Source: an uncultured Collinsella sp.
GTDB lineage: Bacteria; Actinomycetota; Coriobacteriia; Coriobacteriales; Coriobacteriaceae
DNA length: 6,380 nt
NCBI GenBank assembly: GCA_900555225.1
Contig: USKL01000088.1
Span: forward strand, 1 to 6,380
Direction: 5' to 3'
Each line of letters opens with the position of its first letter. Positions within the stretch are counted from its first letter, which is position 1. This document shows, in pieces, positions 1 through 5,378 of the stretch. A program made the position numbers and the translations under genes. Under the pieces are notes generated by a model. It saw nothing but the letters and a program-made list of their open reading frames with translations, was not told the DNA's origin and did no database searches.

Positions 1-543
1 CCCCCGCCGTGCATTAACACGAGCATGGACCCCAATCTGCTCCAACAGATCGCAAAGCCCCTTGGCATATTGCTCGCCCTGCACAGCAATCTCCAAATGA
101 AAATCGCCGCGTGGATCGGCCACGAAGCCGCCCGCGATGAGCGCGCCGCGGATATAGGCAAGTCTACAGCAAGGACGGGCAACGATATGTCGGGGTACGC
201 CGGCGACAAGTCCTCCCCTACGTTCGAGGATACCCAGCAGAACCAAGGCCTTATCCAGGTCTGGCTGATCAGGCAAGGTAATGAGGTAGTTTCGAACCTT
301 ATGCAATACAGATTTACGGACGGTGAACTCCGTTTTGAGCTTAAGGATACGATGCGTCAGCGTGATCATCGTGCGCGCGACGGCTCCCGTCTCAGTCGCA
401 ACCGTCAAACGATACCGCCCAGAGCCGGTAAGCGAGAGCGTACCGCTCACGCGCGTGAGGGCGGCAAGCGTCGACAAGTCGCAGTATTCACATTCGGGTT
501 CGCAGCGCGCAAGCTCGTCGCGCACCTCAGCGGTAAACGACAT
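1..543 (-). CDS. whiA: DNA-binding protein WhiA, N-terminal part (cut by window edge)
   Basis: WhiA is a conserved Gram-positive DNA-binding protein with a LAGLIDADG homing-endonuclease-like fold and a C-terminal helix-turn-helix. It controls sporulation septation in Streptomyces and affects cell division and chromosome segregation in Bacillus. The visible 181 residues start MSFTAEVRDELAR, the typical WhiA opening. They carry the NYLITLPDQ segment (residues 85-93) and the family's CCRLAYIRGALIAGGFVADP block (125-144), followed by FHLEI. Members are usually about 310-330 residues, so the C-terminal 40% including the HTH is missing beyond position 1. The ATG at 543 lies only 6 bases after the rapZ stop codon. 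An AAGG at 555-558, inside the rapZ end, is the only visible ribosome-binding sequence, so translation is probably coupled to rapZ. Three cysteines (C14, C18, C21) cluster near the N-terminus. The family call is firm. Confidence 0.93.
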   Translation of the reverse strand, partial: MSFTAEVRDELARCEPECEYCDLSTLAALTRVSGTLSLTGSGRYRLTVATETGAVARTMITLTHRILKLKTEFTVRKSVLHKVRNYLITLPDQPDLDKALVLLGILERRGGLVAGVPRHIVARPCCRLAYIRGALIAGGFVADPRGDFHLEIAVQGEQYAKGLCDLLEQIGVHARVNARRG

Positions 544-549
544 GCAGGC

Positions 550-1470
550 CTATGCCTTCGTGTTGGCGCGCGACAGGTCGCGGTGGGAAATGCTCACGTG
601 ATATTGGGCACCTTCCAAATAACGTGCCGTGGCCTCGGCAATGGCAACGCTGCGGTGCTGGCCGCCCGTGCAGCCGATGGCGATAGAAAGCTGCGGCTTA
701 CCCTCCGCGATATAACCGGGCATGACCGTATCGAGCAGCTGTGTCCAAGCCTTCCAAAACTCCTGCGTCTTGGGATGGTCCAGAACAAAATCGGAGACCT
801 TTTTATCGAGACCGGTCATCGTGCGCATCTCGGGATCGTAGAACGGATTGGGCAGGAAGCGGACGTCGATCATAATATCCGCTTCGACGGGCATGCCGTG
901 CTTAAAGCCAAACGAGAACACGTGGACGTCCATGAGCTGCTGGTCGGACAGCTCGGAAAATGCCATACGTAGCTTGTTGCGCAGCGCAGAGGTACGCAGA
1001 CGGCTCGTGTCGATAATCATATCGGCTCGGTCGCGCACGCCCTGCAGCTGAAGGCGCTCGCGCTGAATGGCATCGGCCGTAGTCTCCCCCGGCTTGGCAA
1101 TGGGATGACGGCGGCGATTTTCGCTGTAGCGACGAATCAGCACCTCGTCAGAAGCCTCCAGGAACACGATGTCGCAGCTCATCTCGCGCTCTTCGAGCGC
1201 GGCGACCGCATCGAGCAGCTCGTCAAACAGTCCCTGGCTACGCAAATCGCAGGTGACGGCGAGATGCCTGCCCACGCCCGTATTGATGCCGACGAGCTCG
1301 GCAAGCTGGGCGATGAGACGCGGAGGCAGGTTATCGATGCAAAAATAGCCCATGTCCTCGAACACGTGCATGGCCTGTGTGCGGCCTGATCCGGACATTC
1401 CGGTGATGATGACGATATCGGGGATGCGCTCCGAGCGCTCCGCCGCATCCATGGCATCTCCCTTTTGCAT
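550..1470 (-). CDS. rapZ: RapZ (YvcJ-family) nucleotide-binding protein / RNase adapter
   Basis: RapZ/YvcJ proteins have an N-terminal P-loop domain that binds ATP/GTP and a C-terminal phosphofructokinase-like domain. In E. coli the latter senses glucosamine-6-phosphate and steers RNase E to the sRNA GlmZ; the actinobacterial role is less clear. With the start at 1470 the protein has 306 residues. It shows a Walker A motif GMSGSGRT (24-31) with Arg in place of the usual Lys, the GYFCIDNLPP block (41-50), DLRS (75-78), SFGFKHG (186-192), DVRFLPNPF (202-210), GCTGGQHRSV (266-275) and HRD (296-298). The start was chosen for the GGGAGG at 1477-1482, six bases from the ATG. A second ATG at 1452 (300 residues) with AAGGGAG in front is nearly as good. 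The gene follows nanE after about 100 bases holding a strong hairpin and precedes whiA by 6 bases. The yvcK gene usually between rapZ and whiA is missing. Confidence 0.95.
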   Translation of the reverse strand: MQKGDAMDAAERSERIPDIVIITGMSGSGRTQAMHVFEDMGYFCIDNLPPRLIAQLAELVGINTGVGRHLAVTCDLRSQGLFDELLDAVAALEEREMSCDIVFLEASDEVLIRRYSENRRRHPIAKPGETTADAIQRERLQLQGVRDRADMIIDTSRLRTSALRNKLRMAFSELSDQQLMDVHVFSFGFKHGMPVEADIMIDVRFLPNPFYDPEMRTMTGLDKKVSDFVLDHPKTQEFWKAWTQLLDTVMPGYIAEGKPQLSIAIGCTGGQHRSVAIAEATARYLEGAQYHVSISHRDLSRANTKA

Positions 1471-1490
1471 GTGTTGCCTCCCGAAAACAA

Positions 1491-1520
1491 GCGCGGGACC
1501 CAGCAACCCGGATCCCGCGC
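1491..1520 (-). terminator. GC-rich hairpin with T-rich tail between nanE and rapZ (terminator or attenuator)
   Basis: On the minus strand an 8-bp perfect stem (GCGCGGGA pairing with TCCCGCGC, arms at 1513-1520 and 1491-1498) encloses a 14-base loop and is followed directly by TTGTTTTC. This has the form of an intrinsic terminator for the nan genes. However, its T-rich tail ends only a few bases before the rapZ ribosome binding site at 1477-1482, so a separate rapZ promoter cannot fit downstream. Either rapZ is read through the hairpin, or the hairpin is an attenuator or 5' leader structure. A possible -10 box (TATACT, 1539-1544) lies upstream without a good -35. A second, weaker hairpin sits at 1540-1561. 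Confidence 0.5.
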
Positions 1521-1571
1521 GGTCAATTGCCTATATTGAGTATACCGCCCCGAGCGGATACGAGGCCTGTC

Positions 1572-2258
1572 TTACGCCTCAAGCGCAGCCTTGAACCAAC
1601 TCGTAATACTCGTGGGGTGCGTGATGGCGGTGCCGACGACAACGGCCCAGGCACCAGCATCGATCGCGGCGCGAGCCTCCTCGGGCGTATGCACGCGACC
1701 CTCGCAAATGATGGGAAGGCCGGGGAATTCCTCGGTCGCCTGACGCAGGAGCGGCAGATCGGGGCCATCGGCCATGGTGCAGTCGATGGCGGCGACGCCG
1801 TGAGAAAGCGTGGTGGATACCAGGTCAAAGCCCATATCAACAGCACGGCGAATATCCTCGATGGTGGCACAATCCGCCATCAGGAGCACACCCTCCTCGT
1901 GCAGCGGACGGAAGGTATCCTCGACCGTCTTGCCATCGGGGCGCGGACGATCGGTGGCGTCGATCGCCACGATATCGGCACCGGCAGCAACGCAGGCGCG
2001 AGCGTGACGCAGCGTCGGCGTGATGTAAACGCCCTCGTGCCCATCCTTCCACAGGCCGATGACGGGAACCTCACAGCGACCCTTAATGGCGGCAATGTCG
2101 GCAAGGCCCTGGCAGCGAATGGCGGCGGCGCCGCCGAGCTCGCAAGCGCGAGACATTTGAGCCATGGTCTCGGGCGTACGAAGCGGCTCGCCCATATACG
2201 CCTGAACGCTCACGACGAGCTTGCCCTTCAGGGACTGGATCAAAGGATCGACGGTCAT
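1572..2258 (-). CDS. nanE: N-acetylmannosamine-6-phosphate 2-epimerase NanE
   Basis: NanE interconverts ManNAc-6-phosphate and GlcNAc-6-phosphate in the cytoplasm, the third step of sialic acid breakdown. The 228-residue product matches the family length of about 229 and is a TIM barrel of the NanE type. Visible motifs are VQAYMGEPL (18-26), AIRCQG (46-51), GLWKD with the expected catalytic Lys71, VAIDATDRPRP (97-107), ICEGRVHTPEEA with the expected catalytic Glu186, and VVVGTAIT (206-213). The ATG at 2258 was chosen because the protein then begins just before the first barrel strand. Its ribosome binding site is poor: AAAGG at 2270-2274 is 11 bases away. An in-frame GTG at 2297 would add 13 residues that look non-native and lies inside an inverted-repeat arm. 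The gene follows the ROK kinase gene after 140 bases that hold a 98-base inverted repeat. The family call is secure. Confidence 0.95.
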   Translation of the reverse strand: MTVDPLIQSLKGKLVVSVQAYMGEPLRTPETMAQMSRACELGGAAAIRCQGLADIAAIKGRCEVPVIGLWKDGHEGVYITPTLRHARACVAAGADIVAIDATDRPRPDGKTVEDTFRPLHEEGVLLMADCATIEDIRRAVDMGFDLVSTTLSHGVAAIDCTMADGPDLPLLRQATEEFPGLPIICEGRVHTPEEARAAIDAGAWAVVVGTAITHPTSITSWFKAALEA

Positions 2259-2283
2259 GTTCGACTCAACCTTTCTCAAAACA

Positions 2284-2381
2284 GCCTTCTGAGACACCGC
2301 ACCTTGACGTTCAAACCGTCGCTCGCGTACCGAAGTACGCTTCGCTCCTCTTTCACGTCAATCTGCGGCACCTCAGAAGGC
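2284..2381 (-). repeat. 98-base imperfect inverted repeat with UUCG-capped core between nanK and nanE
   Basis: The outer arms are a perfect 10-bp match (2284-2293 with 2372-2381). After a 3-base internal loop comes a 5-bp match (2297-2301 with 2364-2368). After a 2-base mismatch comes a 7-bp match (2304-2310 with 2355-2361). Two 14-base unpaired segments then flank a central 6-bp hairpin (2325-2330 with 2335-2340). Read as RNA in the direction of the operon, the core loop is C(UUCG)G, an unusually stable tetraloop; the other strand gives CGAA, so the structure looks built for minus-strand transcripts. The stem is followed by TGTTTT, giving a weak terminator character. A possible -10 box (TATAAC, 2392-2397) lies just upstream. 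It could be an intergenic repeat (REP or MITE-like), an mRNA-processing or stability element, or a leader regulating nanE. I see no target-site duplication. Confidence 0.75.
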
Positions 2382-2398
2382 GCACTTGGTAGTTATAT

Positions 2399-3364
2399 TT
2401 ACTTCAACGACGCAAGAAGGTGTTCGGCAGCACCGATGAGCGGCGCGTCGCCCTCCAGAGAGCCGATGAGAATCGGCGTGTCCTGAAGCGGGTCGAGCGC
2501 CTGGCTGGCATAGCCCTCGTGCACCGAGTCCTTCCACGTCTGTGAACGCCAATCGGGACCTTGGTGAATCACGCCGCCCGAAAGCACGATGACCTCAGGG
2601 TCCAGGATGTTAGCGAGCGAGCCCAAGCTGGCACCCAGCGCAAAGCCGGCGTCATGGATGACCTCGGTCGCCTTTGCGTCGCCCGCACGGCACAGGTCGT
2701 TCACATCGCGACCGACCGAAGGACGGCTGGGGTTGACGCGACCAAAGCGCTCATCGTACATACGACCAATGGAAGTGCCCGAAGCAACCGACTCCAGATG
2801 GCCGGAACGCCCGCAGGCGCAGGGAATACCGGCGGCAGCCGAGCACTCGATGTGGCCCATATGGCCAGCAGCACCATGGAAGCCTTGCATCACGCGGCCG
2901 TTCTCGACATATGCGCCGCCGATGCCCGTACCGATGCCAAGACACAAGACGGAGAACTTGCCCTTGCCGACGCCCCAGTGGGCCTCGCCCAGAGCATGAG
3001 CCTGCACGTCGCCTACAACGGCAACGGGAAGACCGAGGTCCTCGCGCAGGCGCGGCCCCAACTGAACACCGGACCAGCCGGGCATGATCTCGTTGGCATA
3101 CGCGATGGCGCCCGTCTTGGGATCGACGACGCCGGCAGCACCGATACCGACGCCAAGGACCTCGACATCGGGATTCGCCTCGAGAGCAGCCTTGATGGAC
3201 GCCTCGATACGCTGGAAGACGGCCTCGCCGCCCTCTTGGGCCTCGGTGGGAACCTCGGCCTCAAAAACAGGATGGGGCACACTACCGTCAGCCGGGTACT
3301 CCATGATGGCAGTCGCGATCTTAGTTCCGCCGATATCGACAGAGCAGACGTACTTGTTCTCCAT
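2399..3364 (-). CDS. nanK: ROK-family sugar kinase, probable N-acetylmannosamine kinase
   Basis: By context this kinase would use ATP to phosphorylate ManNAc released by the lyase, giving the ManNAc-6-P substrate of NanE. It is 321 residues and opens with the ROK phosphate-binding motif DIGGTK (10-15). GTGIGG (145-150), LSGG (261-264) and a C-terminal GDAPLIGAA (305-313) follow. Asp119, the expected catalytic base, is present, but the usual preceding Asn is Gly (VVGDVQAHALGE). The sugar/zinc region reads GHMGHIEC (167-174) and CACGRSGHLE (182-191). His171, Cys182 and Cys184 are the usual zinc ligands, while the third Cys is His189. The sugar-binding Glu of the GExGH motif is His168; Glu191 is kept. 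The start at 3364 has AAGGAG at 3371-3376 with six-base spacing. ROK membership is certain. ManNAc specificity is inferred from neighbours, and the substitutions leave room for a related amino sugar. Confidence 0.85.
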   Translation of the reverse strand: MENKYVCSVDIGGTKIATAIMEYPADGSVPHPVFEAEVPTEAQEGGEAVFQRIEASIKAALEANPDVEVLGVGIGAAGVVDPKTGAIAYANEIMPGWSGVQLGPRLREDLGLPVAVVGDVQAHALGEAHWGVGKGKFSVLCLGIGTGIGGAYVENGRVMQGFHGAAGHMGHIECSAAAGIPCACGRSGHLESVASGTSIGRMYDERFGRVNPSRPSVGRDVNDLCRAGDAKATEVIHDAGFALGASLGSLANILDPEVIVLSGGVIHQGPDWRSQTWKDSVHEGYASQALDPLQDTPILIGSLEGDAPLIGAAEHLLASLK

Positions 3365-3465
3365 GTCGCTCTCCTTAGGAGATAAAAAACAACTACAGGA
3401 AATGCGCCGTCAGGCTAGCCGTCACAGCGCGGAAAAGGTTTTCCAGGTGCCCGAGATCGCCAAGA

Positions 3466-3507
3466 AACCGTGTGACCATTGATCTAATGGGTCATGGCCG
3501 CACGGTT
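3466..3507 (-). other. Two-part stem-loop in the nanA-nanK gap
   Basis: The 173-base gap between the lyase stop and the kinase start holds no gene. Within it a 7-bp outer stem (3466-3472 with 3501-3507) surrounds an inner 8-bp stem (3473-3480 with 3486-3494, one bulged base). The loop is 5 bases, with a 6-base one-sided bulge between the stems. The inner part, TGACCATT-N5-AATGGGTCA, also reads as a dyad that a dimeric regulator could bind. The structure may be an mRNA-processing or differential-expression element, or an operator for an internal promoter ahead of nanK. Two further inverted repeats lie closer to nanK: GGAAAAGGTTTTCC (3431-3444), and a weaker imperfect stem (3404-3430) followed after about 11 bases by a T-rich run on the minus strand. 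Confidence 0.5.
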
Positions 3508-3537
3508 GAACGGCGAGGTCGGGTGCCCGGGGAAGCT

Positions 3538-4458
3538 TTACAGGAGACCGTTGTCCTGGAGGACCTTCTTGATCGCCTCGACGTTCTCGCCGGTCATGGC
3601 CTTCACCGGGCGCGGCATGGTCGGGCTGTCGAAGATACCCATGAGGTTCATAGCGGTCTTGAAGGCGCCGACGCCACCGGCATAACCCTGGACGCCCGAG
3701 GTGACATCCCAGATGTGCGAAATCTCATTGAGGCGATCCTGCTCGGCCTTGACGGTAGCCCAGTCACCAGCCTGAGCGGCCTTCCACTGACGCACGTAGC
3801 CCTCGGGCTCAACGTTGGCGAGACCCGGAACGGAACCGTCGGCGCCACCGAGGTAGGCGCCGTCGACAACAACCTCGTGACCGGTGAGGATGCTCATCGG
3901 ATGGCCGTTCTTCTCGTTCTCCTGAACGAGGTAGCGGAACGAGATGTCATCACCCGAGGAATCCTTGACGCCGGCCAGAACGCCCTCGGCACCGAGCTTG
4001 GCAAGGAGCTTCCACGGGAGCTTGGTGTGGACACACACGGGGATGTCATAGGCGAAGATGGGCAGGTCGAGTTCCTCATGCAGGATGCGGAAGTGCTCCT
4101 CGACCTCGGTCATGCCCTGCAGGGCATAGAACGGGCAGGTGGCGACAAGCGCATCGGCGCCCAGCTCCTGAGCGACCTTACCGTGCTCGATCATGCGCTC
4201 GGTCTCGGTGTCGATGATGCCGACCAGAACGGGAACGCGGTGGTCGACGATACGGACGGCCTCGGAGATGATCTGACGGCGACGCTCGTCGGTGGAGAAG
4301 ACGACCTCGCCCGAGGAGCCCAGGAAGAACAAGCCATCGACGCCGGCATCGATCATGCGGTTGATGCTGCGCTCAAAGGAGGCAACATCGAGCTGGTGGT
4401 CTTCGGTATCGGGAACAACGACGGGAGGGATAACGCCGGTGAATTTCTGAGTTGCCAC
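3538..4458 (-). CDS. nanA: N-acetylneuraminate lyase-like (NanA/DapA-family) class I aldolase
   Basis: By context it splits N-acetylneuraminate into ManNAc and pyruvate through a Schiff base, the first catabolic step. With a GTG start at 4458 it is 306 residues, close to the family norm. It is a TIM barrel with the pyruvate-carboxylate-binding loop GSSGE (47-51), the catalytic Tyr137 in IFAYDIP, and the Schiff-base Lys165 in AGVKDSSGD. After the lysine, LTGHEVVVDGAYLGGADGSVPG (191-212) fills the region that in E. coli NanA carries Asp191 and Glu192, which contact the sialic-acid glycerol chain. Here those positions read Glu and Val, and YNIP has become YDIP. The GTG was chosen for AAGGAG at 4465-4470 with six-base spacing; an upstream in-frame GTG at 4542 would overlap the preceding gene and add unrelated residues. 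Family membership is certain. Neu5Ac as substrate rests on neighbouring nanK and nanE, and another keto-acid sugar remains possible. Confidence 0.82.
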   Translation of the reverse strand: MATQKFTGVIPPVVVPDTEDHQLDVASFERSINRMIDAGVDGLFFLGSSGEVVFSTDERRRQIISEAVRIVDHRVPVLVGIIDTETERMIEHGKVAQELGADALVATCPFYALQGMTEVEEHFRILHEELDLPIFAYDIPVCVHTKLPWKLLAKLGAEGVLAGVKDSSGDDISFRYLVQENEKNGHPMSILTGHEVVVDGAYLGGADGSVPGLANVEPEGYVRQWKAAQAGDWATVKAEQDRLNEISHIWDVTSGVQGYAGGVGAFKTAMNLMGIFDSPTMPRPVKAMTGENVEAIKKVLQDNGLL

Positions 4459-4479
4459 AAGAATCTCCTTAGTTGTCTG

Positions 4480-4502
4480 GTGGGCAGCCCTATGCCGCCC
4501 AC
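4480..4502 (-). other. Intercistronic hairpin between the pseudo-esterase and nanA genes
   Basis: On the minus strand a 9-bp stem with one G-U pair (arms 4494-4502 and 4480-4488) closes a 5-base loop within the 68-base gap, ending 10 bases before the nanA ribosome binding site. No T-run follows, so it does not look like an intrinsic terminator. A role in RNA processing, in protecting the upstream or downstream message, or in tuning nanA expression is possible. Confidence 0.5.
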
Positions 4503-4526
4503 TCTTGTTGGCAGTGTCCAGGCCGT

Positions 4527-5378
4527 CTAGGCCAAAGAACACGAGTAGAACGTTTGGTTAAAAAAGTCGACGACTTCGTTTTCGAACGCATTGATGCGCT
4601 CGTGAGCGTATTTGGCATAGATGATATGTCTCCGGTCACACTCAAGACCGTTGAATACGGCAAACTGATCCTTGGGATCGCTCACGGTATCCATGAGCGA
4701 TGTGCCCATGAGCACCGATCCGCGCACCCGAGACGACAGCGCCTCGAGGCCGCCAGGAAGCGGATTGGCAACCGCCGTGCAGGCGAGACCCCGCTCGTCC
4801 AGAGCAGAAACCGCCAGCGCGACTCCGCCGCCTAGACCCTCGCCCCATGCAAAGATGCGGTCGGGGTCCATGCCATCAAGATTGCGCGCCACCTTCGCCA
4901 GCGCGCAACCCCAACGGACGCGCTCGACAAAAGCGGGCGAAGAAATCCCCCGCTGCAGGTCGTCCGCACCAGCAACATCGTCATCCAGCGCGAGGACGGC
5001 ATACCCCATGGCGGCAAATCTCGTCATGTGATGCCAGCCGCGCACAGGCCGATCGATATCGTGGAACATCAGGCACAGCGGCACGCGCTCAGACACTCGG
5101 GCACGACCGACAGGCTCGATCAAACGAGCGTGAATCGCATCGTCACCGAGCTCAAAGGAGACCTCCGAGTAACGGGCGCAGGGGTTAACAAAGTCAATCG
5201 CCGTAATGGCCAGGCCTTGAATCTCAAGATTCGAAGCGCATGTCTCTAAATCAGAAACATCTGCTTGGACATCACCGCGCCAGTCCCGATATTCTGCGAG
5301 CCTTGACGAAACCGTTCCAGGAATTCCCACGAGCCCGGGGACAATCAGCTCATTAACATTGCTCTCGCACTTAGACAT
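4527..5378 (-). CDS. CE7/acetylxylan-esterase-like alpha/beta-hydrolase lacking the nucleophile Ser (probable pseudoenzyme)
   Basis: This 283-residue protein is a diverged relative of the esterase encoded just upstream. Matching segments include RVPLCLMFHD (98-107) against PVPLVLQFHG, GYAVLALD (125-132) against GMALIALD, DRIFAWGEGLGGG (173-185) against SRVFVNGASQGGG, and DPKDQFAVFNGLECDRRH (234-251) against PPATQFAVYNNLTCEKRH. The nucleophile-elbow serine is Gly181 (codon GGT, 4836-4838). The acid Asp230 and His259 of the triad are kept. The oxyanion HGY motif has become HDI (106-108), and the PGQGG loop is gone. The elbow-to-Asp distance is 49 residues against 91 in the neighbour, so the intervening helical cap is missing. 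The frame is open throughout, which suggests selection rather than decay. The gene overlaps the upstream esterase by 8 bases, with GGGAGG at 5387-5392, so the two are probably co-translated. A binding, regulatory or partner-subunit role is possible; hydrolase activity is doubtful. Confidence 0.8.
   Translation of the reverse strand: MSKCESNVNELIVPGLVGIPGTVSSRLAEYRDWRGDVQADVSDLETCASNLEIQGLAITAIDFVNPCARYSEVSFELGDDAIHARLIEPVGRARVSERVPLCLMFHDIDRPVRGWHHMTRFAAMGYAVLALDDDVAGADDLQRGISSPAFVERVRWGCALAKVARNLDGMDPDRIFAWGEGLGGGVALAVSALDERGLACTAVANPLPGGLEALSSRVRGSVLMGTSLMDTVSDPKDQFAVFNGLECDRRHIIYAKYAHERINAFENEVVDFFNQTFYSCSLA

Noticed and set aside
25..972. Long plus-strand open frame opposite whiA and rapZ
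   Set aside because: It lies antisense to two clearly recognised genes, matches no family I know, has low-complexity Arg/Ala/Gly-rich sequence, and is explained by high-GC codon bias on the other strand.
1468..1506. TTG start at 1506 for rapZ
   Set aside because: It lies within the terminator-like hairpin, lacks a ribosome binding site, and adds non-family residues; the ATG at 1470 has GGGAGG at ideal spacing.
2256..2297. Upstream GTG start for nanE
   Set aside because: It would add 13 residues atypical of NanE, has no ribosome binding site, and lies in an inverted-repeat arm.
1527..2486. Long plus-strand open frame opposite nanE
   Set aside because: It runs antisense through nanE and the inverted repeat and shows no recognisable domain.
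2561..3385. Plus-strand open frame opposite the ROK kinase gene
   Set aside because: Antisense shadow of a gene with DIGGTK, the CxCG zinc motif and a strong ribosome binding site.
3431..3444. GGAAAAGGTTTTCC as an intrinsic terminator
   Set aside because: The stem is AT-rich with almost no loop and no T-run follows, so it is at best a DNA dyad for a regulator.
3472..4530. 352-codon plus-strand open frame opposite the aldolase gene
   Set aside because: Although longer than the true gene, it is Asp/Gly/Leu/Val-rich mirror sequence of a conserved aldolase and has no family motifs.
4456..4542. GTG start at 4542 for the aldolase gene
   Set aside because: It would overlap the end of the preceding gene and add 28 unrelated residues, whereas the GTG at 4458 has AAGGAG at six-base spacing and gives the normal family N-terminus.
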